DNA of 64,000 nt. Origin: JAAEPI01 sp964352625 (GTDB lineage: Bacteria; Bacteroidota; Bacteroidia; Cytophagales; Cyclobacteriaceae). Under the pieces are notes generated by a model. The model did not search any database. It saw nothing but the letters and a program-made list of their open reading frames with translations, and was not told the origin of the DNA. Shown here in pieces: positions 58,041-64,000 of this stretch. The stretch covers positions 189,076-253,075 of the forward strand of contig CAYGSD010000004.1 in NCBI GenBank assembly GCA_964352625.1. Reading direction: 5' to 3'. The position numbers and the translations under genes are program-made. Each line of letters begins with the position of its first letter. Within the stretch, counting starts at the first letter, position 1.

Positions 58041-58394
58041 ATGAAAAAAGCCTACTATCTCGCCACCTGCGATACCTGCACCAGAATCATGAAAGACCTT
58101 GGCACTTTGCTCGATGATTTCGAAAAAAGAGAAATCAAATCTGAGGCAATCACGCTAGAGGAGGTAGATGAAATGAAGGGGCGATCGGGCACCTATGAAT
58201 CGCTTTTTTCTCGTAGGGCACTGAAGTTTCGTTCCATGGGATTAGCGGATAAGGATCTCAGCGAGGAGGACTACCGAAAACTGATCAGTGAAGAGTATAC
58301 CTTCTTGAAACGTCTGGTCTTTATAGTGGATGATCAGATTTTTGTCGGAAACAGTAAGAAGGTCATCGACACCCTCAAGGTGGCTCTGAGCTAA
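58041..58394 (+). CDS. ArsC/Spx-family thioredoxin-fold protein
   Basis: The 117-residue protein has a CDTC motif (CXXC, residues 10-13) at the end of the first strand and the ArsC-like end LKRLVFIVDDQIFVGNSKKV. The family includes arsenate reductases and Spx-like regulators; the CXXC favours a redox role over the single-cysteine arsenate reductase. The convergent DUF5522 gene overlaps it by 4 bases. Confidence 0.83.
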   Translation: MKKAYYLATCDTCTRIMKDLGTLLDDFEKREIKSEAITLEEVDEMKGRSGTYESLFSRRALKFRSMGLADKDLSEEDYRKLISEEYTFLKRLVFIVDDQIFVGNSKKVIDTLKVALS

Positions 58395-58558
58395 TCTTTC
58401 TTTCTTCCTTTCACATTTTCATAGTCATACGGACAGTGCCTGCACTTACGTCCGCAGCAAAAGCCTCGGCGCTTATGATAGGCCTCAGTGAAAACAATCA
58501 GGCCATTCTCCATGTAGTAGAGTTCTTGGTCTTTTCCCTTGTCTTCATTGGTGCTCAT
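58391..58558 (-). CDS. DUF5522 family small cysteine-rich protein
   Basis: A 55-residue protein between the ArsC-like and ornithine aminotransferase genes. It contains ENGLIVFTEAYHKRRGFCCG followed by CRHCPY. The double CxxC-like cluster FCCG-x2-CRHCP and the preceding helix are the full hallmark of DUF5522, probably a metal-binding protein. The stop overlaps that of the convergent ArsC-like gene. Such short proteins are easily missed by gene finders. Confidence 0.82.
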   Translation of the reverse strand: MSTNEDKGKDQELYYMENGLIVFTEAYHKRRGFCCGRKCRHCPYDYENVKGRKKD

Positions 58559-58605
58559 CTTCTAAATCTTTAATCTTGTAGTTCAATCGATTTAAACGCA
58601 AACCT

Positions 58606-59871
58606 ATGGAGGAAATGACAATGACTAGCACGGATTTAATGCAATTGGAGGACAAGCACGGGGCTCATAATTATCATCCGCTTCCTGTCGTTTTGGCGAA
58701 GGGTGAAGGAGTGCATGTTTGGGATGTGGAAGGAAAGCAATATTACGATTTCCTCTCGGCCTACTCAGCAGTAAATCAGGGGCATTGCCATCCTAAAATC
58801 GTTGAAGCATTGACTGATCAAGCCAAAACGTTGACCTTGACTTCTCGAGCATTTTACAACGCAGAGCTTGGTCTTTTTGAGAAATACATCACCGACTATT
58901 TCGGTTTCGACAAAGTGTTGCCAATGAACACAGGGGCTGAAGCAGTGGAAACGGCCATCAAGATTTGTCGAAAGTGGGCATACGACAAGAAAGGAATTGC
59001 CGAGGATCAAGCCAAAATCATAGTTTGCTCTAACAACTTTCATGGCCGTACAACGACCATCATTTCATTTTCCAACGACCCTGACAATAGCAACTTCGGA
59101 CCCTACACGGATGGCTTTGTTAGCATCGAATACAGCGATATCGAGGCTTTGGAGAGGGCACTGGAAGACCCGAATGTAGCAGGATTCATGGTAGAGCCAA
59201 TTCAAGGGGAGGCTGGTGTAGTGGTGCCTGAGGCGGGCTACATGAAAGCAGCGAAGGAAGCTTGTGCTAAGAAAAATGTGTTGTTCATCGCCGATGAAGT
59301 GCAAACGGGAATCGGCAGAACCGGAGCTTTGCTCAGATCGTGTGGAGATTGCTCCTGTGCAGGTCATTGTGAAAAACAGGCTACCTATGTGCAACCAGAT
59401 ATTTTGATTCTTGGAAAAGCGCTTTCGGGTGGGGCGTATCCGGTATCGGCGGTTTTGGCGGCCGACGAAATTATGGAGGTTATCAAGCCCGGTCAGCACG
59501 GAAGTACTTTCGGTGGAAATCCGGTGGCGGCTCGTGTAGCGATTGCGGCCTTGGATGTGATACGAGATGAAAAGCTGACTCAGAATGCCCGAAGACTGGG
59601 GGATATTTTCAGAGAGAGAATGAATGCCTTGATTGCCAAGACGGACATGGTGAAGTTGGTTCGAGGCAAAGGGTTGTTGAATGCCATTGTAATTAATGAT
59701 TCACCAGACAGCAGCACGGCATGGGATCTTTGTGTGAAAATGAAGGAGAATGGACTGCTTGCGAAACCTACCCATGGAAATATCATTCGCTTCGCCCCTC
59801 CTTTGGTGATGACAGAAGAGCAACTTCACGAATGCTGCGACATCATCGAGAAGACGATTTTGGAGTTTTAA
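58606..59871 (+). CDS. rocD: Ornithine--oxo-acid transaminase
   Basis: The 421-residue class III aminotransferase converts ornithine and 2-oxoglutarate to glutamate semialdehyde and glutamate. The N-terminal GAHNYHPLPVVLAKGEGVHV, MNTGAEAVETAIKICRKW, DEVQTGIGRTG, and the PLP lysine in LILGKALSGGAYP (near residue 271) match RocD. Between GRTGALL and PDILIL is a cysteine-rich insert, CGDCSCAGHC (residues about 246-255). It is probably a structural or metal-binding loop, and is not part of the standard fold. Confidence 0.94.
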   Translation: MEEMTMTSTDLMQLEDKHGAHNYHPLPVVLAKGEGVHVWDVEGKQYYDFLSAYSAVNQGHCHPKIVEALTDQAKTLTLTSRAFYNAELGLFEKYITDYFGFDKVLPMNTGAEAVETAIKICRKWAYDKKGIAEDQAKIIVCSNNFHGRTTTIISFSNDPDNSNFGPYTDGFVSIEYSDIEALERALEDPNVAGFMVEPIQGEAGVVVPEAGYMKAAKEACAKKNVLFIADEVQTGIGRTGALLRSCGDCSCAGHCEKQATYVQPDILILGKALSGGAYPVSAVLAADEIMEVIKPGQHGSTFGGNPVAARVAIAALDVIRDEKLTQNARRLGDIFRERMNALIAKTDMVKLVRGKGLLNAIVINDSPDSSTAWDLCVKMKENGLLAKPTHGNIIRFAPPLVMTEEQLHECCDIIEKTILEF

Positions 59872-59955
59872 GTCGTAAGTCAAATAGGGTCTCGTTAGTA
59901 TGAGTTAAAATTGGAATGATTTTTTCATGTTGGGTTTTTACTAACCGTCAGGCCT

Positions 59956-61752
59956 ATGAGATCGATATACTTTATAAGTCTCCTCACGTTTTTCGTTCAA
60001 GTTGTATTTACTCAGAATAGTGATCCAAGAATATCCCAACTCCCAGAGATTAGAGGGGTTAGTTGTGATAGTGCTCTTGTTGTAGGAAAAAGTATTCAAT
60101 TGGACAGTGCCTTGTTCACTCCCGTCCAGAATGCTCAACTAAACTTTGAGATGGGTGCAACCAACTACTGCGTTGGAGATTATGAAGCGTCCCTGAAATA
60201 TTATCAGCGAGCCCTTGATTTCTTTGACTCGGAAAAGTCTTTCCAAAAGGCAGTAGAAATTCTGAATCTGATCGGGACTCTTCAAAAGAAACAGGGCAAT
60301 ATGGATATGGCGCTTGACTATTTCCAACAAGGTTTAGAAAAGGCAGAAATGGCGGATGACCTTATTGGACAAGGAAATAGCTTGAACAATATTGGGTTGG
60401 TTTATTTACAAACTGATCGACCGAACGAGGCGCTTGACTATTTTCTTAGCTCAACGGATTTCAAGAGTCAAGCGAATGACACAATCGGGTTAAGTTATAA
60501 TTACGACAACCTTGGGATGGTGTCTACACAACTTGAAGATTTCGATGCTGCCGAAAGATATTTCCTTCAGGCAGGTGAGTACAAAAAACTAATCGGTGAT
60601 GAAACTGGCTATGCCATTGTCCAAAACAACATAGGAGAAATGTTGATTCAAGCGGGCAAATCGAGTCAAGCTGAGCCTTATTTCTTGAAAGCCTTGGAAG
60701 TAGCTAATCGAACGAATTACCGAGATTTCAGACAATATGTCCTGAGTAAACTTGCTGAAGTTCAGGAAAATCAAGGCAATATTGATCAGGCGTATTCCTA
60801 CTTTAAAAAGCACGTTGCGCTTCGAGATAGTCTGTTTAATGAACGAAAAAGTGAGCAAATCGCGAATCTTGAGCTAGGGTATCAGACAGAGAAAAAGGAA
60901 AGAGAAATTGCAGAGCAACAAGCAGAAATTGAGCAGAAAAACCTTCTTTTAATGGTTTCTGGCGGGATGCTTATTTTGCTTGTAATCATCGGATGGCAAG
61001 GCAGAAGCCGTCTTAAATGGAAAAATCGTCAGCTTTTGGAAGAGGAAAAGAGAAGAGCCAGAGAAGCTGAAATGAATGCCATTATTTCCTCTCAGGAAAA
61101 AGAAAGGAACCGGTTTGCACGCGACTTACACGACGGATTCGGGCAGCTGATCTCTACACTCAATCTCAACCTCAAGTCTATCTCCACAGGAAAAAGCAAG
61201 GAGGATAGGGAAAAAGTATTCAAGACCTCTTCAGAAGTTATTGAAGAGATGCATCGCGAGCTTCGAAATATCTGCTTCGATCTCATGCCGCAGACACTTA
61301 TTAGACAAGGCCTGTCCTCCGCTTTGGCAGAGTTCGCATCTCGAATCAACGCCACTGGCGCCAAACGAGTGGAGGTCAACATCTTTGGATTAGACGAGCG
61401 ATTGAGTGAATTGCAGGAGATTTCGCTCTATCGAATCTCACAGGAATGGGTGAATAACAATCTGAAGTATTCCGACGCAGAGAAAATCACCATTCAGATT
61501 ACCAAAGATGAGGAGGAGATCACCCTGCTCATAGAAGATGACGGAGCAGGATTCGATCCGGAAATCCTAAAGCAAGGGAAAGGAAACGGCTGGAGAAACA
61601 TGACTTCAAGGGCCAATTTGTTGAATGCTGAGATAGAAGTGGACTCCTCACAGGGCTTCAGAGGAAGTGCCTTAATTCTTAATATAGGACTGGATAATCA
61701 GGTGAATACGTCAAAAGAAGAAGCAGAAACTACTGCACTTCAAGATTCGTGA
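59956..61752 (+). CDS. TPR-containing sensor histidine kinase (HisKA_3 type)
   Basis: The 598-residue protein has a signal peptide, a TPR region (about residues 50-280; repeats such as ALDYFQQGLEKAEMADDLIG), and one transmembrane segment (about 332-349, LLLMVSGGMLILLVIIGW). A HisKA_3 box follows with phosphorylated histidine in FARDLHDGFGQLIS, then a HATPase domain (NNNLKYSDAEKITIQI, EDDGAGFDPE, GNGWRNMTSRANL). It pairs with the LuxR-type response regulator at 62536. The two genes are split by a convergent unrelated gene that overlaps the kinase 3' end by 23 bases. Confidence 0.92.
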   Translation: MRSIYFISLLTFFVQVVFTQNSDPRISQLPEIRGVSCDSALVVGKSIQLDSALFTPVQNAQLNFEMGATNYCVGDYEASLKYYQRALDFFDSEKSFQKAVEILNLIGTLQKKQGNMDMALDYFQQGLEKAEMADDLIGQGNSLNNIGLVYLQTDRPNEALDYFLSSTDFKSQANDTIGLSYNYDNLGMVSTQLEDFDAAERYFLQAGEYKKLIGDETGYAIVQNNIGEMLIQAGKSSQAEPYFLKALEVANRTNYRDFRQYVLSKLAEVQENQGNIDQAYSYFKKHVALRDSLFNERKSEQIANLELGYQTEKKEREIAEQQAEIEQKNLLLMVSGGMLILLVIIGWQGRSRLKWKNRQLLEEEKRRAREAEMNAIISSQEKERNRFARDLHDGFGQLISTLNLNLKSISTGKSKEDREKVFKTSSEVIEEMHRELRNICFDLMPQTLIRQGLSSALAEFASRINATGAKRVEVNIFGLDERLSELQEISLYRISQEWVNNNLKYSDAEKITIQITKDEEEITLLIEDDGAGFDPEILKQGKGNGWRNMTSRANLLNAEIEVDSSQGFRGSALILNIGLDNQVNTSKEEAETTALQDS

Positions 61753-62410
61753 TGTCGATGGAAAGTGGCCCGAAAGAGGGGTGAGTCACCGAGAACAGCG
61801 CACCCTCATACTCGGCCCAATCACTCCACTCAAACTTCATCCCTGGAATCGGAACATTGCTGGTCCAAATCCTCCAGTACTTCGGTCGAAAGTCATCACC
61901 CAGCACCCAGAGGTAGCTATCTCCCGGTGTGACTCCACCGGAAGTGTAGGTGACCAATAATCCTGGCCCATCGTCAGTTTCTACCAGTTTCCTGGTCACG
62001 CCTTTGTCACGAATTTTGAACGGAGCGACAAGCCAAAAGGAGTCATTGTAGAAATGTCCAATGGCTTGGGTGATGAGCTCGTCATTTGTGACTGTACCGG
62101 CCGTTTTAAGGACTTTATGCTCACCAGTTTTGAAATTCAGGAAGACCTCATTGCCATCAAAGCTTGATTTAACCGTCCTCTCAGTTTTGTCCCACTCATG
62201 GTGATTTACCCCACGAAATATCCAACTAATTTTTTCCAATTGTTTGTACTCCTCGTATCCTATGGCATCAAGCATTTTATCCGCCAGCACCTCAGCTTCT
62301 TTACCTGTTTTCCCAGCTGGCAAACTCATACTTACGGAGAAGTAAAAAATGGTCATTCCGGCAATGAACAGGAGAACCAAGGCGAGTATAATTTTTAAAA
62401 TCTTTCTCAT
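61730..62410 (-). CDS. Membrane-anchored protein of unknown function between kinase and regulator genes
   Basis: A 226-residue protein with an N-terminal signal anchor (KIILALVLLFIAGMTIFYFSV). The exported part begins with GKEAEVLADKMLDAIGYEEY and shows outer-membrane-protein-assembly or lipoprotein-like beta pattern (EVFLNFKTGEHKVLKTAG, YWRIWTSNVPIPGMKFEW). No family is recognised. It is encoded opposite to and between a histidine kinase and its likely response regulator, with a 23-base overlap with the kinase gene. Confidence 0.68.
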   Translation of the reverse strand: MRKILKIILALVLLFIAGMTIFYFSVSMSLPAGKTGKEAEVLADKMLDAIGYEEYKQLEKISWIFRGVNHHEWDKTERTVKSSFDGNEVFLNFKTGEHKVLKTAGTVTNDELITQAIGHFYNDSFWLVAPFKIRDKGVTRKLVETDDGPGLLVTYTSGGVTPGDSYLWVLGDDFRPKYWRIWTSNVPIPGMKFEWSDWAEYEGALFSVTHPSFGPLSIDITNLEVQ

Positions 62411-62535
62411 AATCTAAGCCACAATATACCATCTGTTTGGTATTGAGTTCATTTTGATCCTGACATTCCTTTGATGCAAAAATCTGACAAATGAATTTCG
62501 TATCTTTCTTCCGTACAAACACCGCCATTGATACA

Positions 62536-63153
62536 ATGAGAATATTTCTTACGGACGACCATGAAATTCTATTAGACGGTCTCAAGAAAATAATCAATGA
62601 CGAGGATGATCTGGAAGTGGCTGGTTCGGCATCCACAGTTCAGGGCACGCTCGACCAATTGACAAGGCTACATGTTGATCTGCTAATCACCGACTACAAC
62701 CTTCCCGACGATGATGGTCTTGCGCTGGTGAGGATTGTGAAGAGGAAGTATCCGGAGCTAAAGATTATTGTCCTCAGCATGCATGACGAAGGGCATTTAG
62801 TCAAGGAAATCCTGAAGGAGGGCATCAATGGCTATGTCCTTAAGAAGGACTCTCACAATGAGCTCACCGATGCAATATATGCAGTCAAAAACGGCAAGGT
62901 CTATCTTAGTTCGGACGTGAACACTATTCTGATGAAAGGCCTGCACGGTGAGGGCGAGCAAAAATTACTCACTGATCGGGAGCGAGAAATTCTTAAGCTC
63001 ATTTCCAAAGAATACACCAATCGGATGATAGCTGAGGAATTATTCATCAGTGAGCGAACGGTGGAAACGCACCGCAAGAACATCTTCAGAAAAACGGGCA
63101 CCAACAACATGGTGGGACTTATTAAGTACGCATACGCCAACAATCTTATCTAG
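62536..63153 (+). CDS. LuxR/NarL-family response regulator
   Basis: The 205-residue protein has a receiver domain (about residues 1-120) with the acidic pocket IFLTDDHEILLDGL, the phospho-acceptor in LLITDYNLPDDDG, LSMHDEG and YVLKKDS. A LuxR helix-turn-helix follows (about 140-205, LTDREREILKLISKEYTNRM, then FISERTVETHRKNIF). It is the likely partner of the TPR kinase at 59956. The ATG at 62536 is preferred over the frame opening at 62491, as the receiver begins right there. Confidence 0.93.
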   Translation: MRIFLTDDHEILLDGLKKIINDEDDLEVAGSASTVQGTLDQLTRLHVDLLITDYNLPDDDGLALVRIVKRKYPELKIIVLSMHDEGHLVKEILKEGINGYVLKKDSHNELTDAIYAVKNGKVYLSSDVNTILMKGLHGEGEQKLLTDREREILKLISKEYTNRMIAEELFISERTVETHRKNIFRKTGTNNMVGLIKYAYANNLI

Positions 63154-63340
63154 AAATCAGGGTTTCGTGGTACACCTTTTCGGTGAGCGCACGGAGTAAA
63201 TCTCTGGACTTTGTTGTGAATATTTGGAGGATATCCAGAGGAGGTATCTCATTGAACTTATGAGAGAATGATTAACGGCACGTCATTCATGGTGACGGTT
63301 TGTGCTGTAACCCTCTTGCTTTGGCGAGGGGGTTTTTTAT

Positions 63341-63497
63341 TCCCCCTCCCGATAGCTATCGGAATGGAGGGGGCTAGGAGGAGGATAATTTTCCTTCTCC
63401 CATGGAGAGGGTTAGGGAGAGGATATTTTCCTTCTCCCATGGAGAGGGTTAGGGAGAGGATATTTTCCCCCTCCCTTGGAGAGGGTTGGGGAGAGGA
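63341..63497. repeat. 37-bp tandem repeat block with a nested palindrome
   Basis: Three units start at 63388, 63425 and 63462 (period 37; first two identical, third diverged), preceded by a diverged unit at about 63341-63387 that contains the palindrome CCGATAGCTATCGG at 63349-63362. A further unit lies at 63552-63590. Each unit has complementary CTCTCC/GGAGAG-type arms and can fold. Confidence 0.85.
63349..63362. repeat. 14-bp palindrome core, second copy of the element at 16309
   Basis: CCGATAGCTATCGG, a perfect palindrome, sits between the CTCCC and GGAGG arms of the first 37-bp repeat unit, where other units have only ATGG. It appears inserted into the unit. Confidence 0.8.
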
Positions 63498-63510
63498 CTA
63501 GCCAATCTAA

Positions 63511-63550
63511 AACAAAAAGCCCCGACTAATTTAGTCGGGGCTTTTTGTTT
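63511..63550. terminator. Strong bidirectional terminator between the response regulator and dnaK
   Basis: The arms 63511-63528 and 63532-63549 form a long perfect stem (AACAAAAAGCCCCGACT and its complement) with A- and T-tracts on both sides. It can end transcription from either direction. Confidence 0.9.
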
Positions 63551-63551
63551 T

Positions 63552-63590
63552 TATCTCCACTCCTTCTGGAGAGGGCTAGGGAGAGGACTA
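63552..63590. repeat. Further 37-bp-type repeat unit abutting the dnaK stop codon
   Basis: The unit CTCCACTCCTTCTGGAGAGG-GCTAGGGAGAGGACTA ends in the dnaK stop codon (CTA on this strand). The same GAGAGGACTA ends the third tandem unit at 63492, so the stop appears to be supplied by the repeat. Confidence 0.7.
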
Positions 63591-64000
63591 CTTCTTCTCT
63601 TCTTCCACTTCTTCAAACTCTACATCCGTAGCGTCATCTGATGAAGCTTCAGCTCCGGTATCTGCTTGCGGAGCACCTTCTGCGCCACCTTGAGCCGCTT
63701 GCTGAGCTGCGTAGATTTCCTGCGATGCAGCAGTCCAAACAGTGTTCAATTCTCCAAGTGCCGTTTCGATAGCAGCCACATCTTGAGACGTGTGAGCTTC
63801 TTTCAACTTGGCAAGCGCACCTTCGATAGCTGTTTTATTACCGTCAGAAAGCTTCTCACCAAATTCGCTAAGTTGCTTCTCCGTCTGGAAAATCATTGTG
63901 TCCGCCTCGTTGATTTTGTCCACTTTCTCTTTGGCTGCTTTATCTGCTTCCTCATTGGCCTTGGCCTCATTCTTCATCTTTTCGATTTCCTCATCGGTCA
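63588..64000 (-). CDS. dnaK: Chaperone DnaK, C-terminal end (partial)
   Basis: The window ends inside this leftward gene; about 136 residues of the C terminus are visible. The lid helices read EEIEKMKNEAKANEEADKAA, then VDKINEADTMIFQTEKQLSE and LSDGNKTAIEGALAKLKEAH. The disordered acidic tail ends DATDVEFEEVEEEKK, close to the DnaK EEVKD-type end. DnaK is the Hsp70 chaperone. The stop codon falls in a 37-bp repeat unit. Confidence 0.92.
   Translation of the reverse strand, partial: TDEEIEKMKNEAKANEEADKAAKEKVDKINEADTMIFQTEKQLSEFGEKLSDGNKTAIEGALAKLKEAHTSQDVAAIETALGELNTVWTAASQEIYAAQQAAQGGAEGAPQADTGAEASSDDATDVEFEEVEEEKK

Larger units (their letters stand above)
63154..63587. other. Gene-free stretch with tandem repeats and a bidirectional terminator
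   Basis: This 434-base gap between the response regulator and dnaK contains no convincing gene. About 63341-63497 and 63552-63590 are G/A- and C/T-biased repeat units of 37 bp, and 63511-63550 is a terminator hairpin. The first 190 bases have only short frames. Confidence 0.75.

Noticed and set aside
63341..63497. CRISPR-like array
   Set aside because: The 37-bp units are directly adjacent without unique spacers and no cas genes are nearby.
63268..63501. Short frames crossing the 37-bp repeats, both strands
   Set aside because: They consist of repeat sequence, have no domain or promoter and arise from the period of the repeat.
1..64000. tRNA, rRNA or transposase genes
   Set aside because: I saw no cloverleaf-like sequences, rRNA motifs, or transposase frames in the window.

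Overview
The window reads as chromosomal DNA of a member of the Bacteroidota, most likely a marine member of the Cytophagales. The evidence is the recurring TAnnTTTG promoter element (for example at 16592-16599, 25137-25144, 41308-41315, 55409-55416), the few recognisable Shine-Dalgarno sites, families typical of the phylum (DUF4292, DUF5686, the alpha-beta fused 2-oxoacid dehydrogenase E1, short-chain-type threonine dehydrogenase, DUF5522) and a long SecA. Gene density is high. I see no rRNA, tRNA, CRISPR array, prophage or transposase.

Layout. 1-8.4 kb: end of a heptose-1-phosphate adenylyltransferase, a membrane zinc peptidase, an acyl-CoA dehydrogenase, an AraC regulator, then a leftward set with a holin-like pair and two Na/Pi-cotransporter-family proteins. 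6.7-16.5 kb: a leftward housekeeping block with an M20 amidohydrolase, a SPOR lipoprotein, secA, dapF, the classic rpsP-rimM-trmD-rplS operon, and kbl. kbl diverges from a threonine dehydrogenase, giving a two-enzyme threonine catabolic pair. 17.6-19 kb: an enoyl-CoA hydratase and a RelE/ParE-type toxin-antitoxin pair. 19-26.7 kb: a rightward run of flippase, nucleotidyltransferase, TPR protein, DUF4292 lipoprotein, EnvC-like factor, tatA and MltD-like transglycosylase, joined by 4-base overlaps and TTG/GTG starts; this is an envelope and peptidoglycan-remodelling block.

26.7-33 kb is more accessory: an FkbM methyltransferase, two membrane proteins including a bestrophin, rlmF, a higBA toxin-antitoxin module with a visible direct-repeat operator and flanking extragenic repeats, and unknown proteins. 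33-39 kb: a large FAD/Fe-S D-2-hydroxyacid dehydrogenase, an FMN reductase, and a sulfotransferase-GT2-GT4 glycan cluster. 39-48.6 kb: ahcY, birA, rsfS-ftsH-lpxH, a candidate small RNA, a MurG-like glycosyltransferase with a kinase-like unknown protein, and an Lrp regulator coupled to a PyrR-like phosphoribosyltransferase. 48.8-58.6 kb: a DUF5686 outer-membrane protein, a CAP-domain protein, a second, active-site-divergent enoyl-CoA hydratase, a Fic protein with two identical-geometry palindromes upstream, the 2-oxoacid dehydrogenase E1, and small proteins. 58.6-64 kb: ornithine aminotransferase, a TPR histidine kinase and LuxR-type response regulator, a 37-bp tandem-repeat block, and the 3' end of dnaK.

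Most is core metabolism, envelope biogenesis and translation. The least explained elements are the paired 36-bp palindromes at fic, the minus-strand small RNA candidate at 45.3-45.4 kb, the kinase-motif protein at 46.5 kb, and short palindromic or tandem repeats that supply the last codons of genes.
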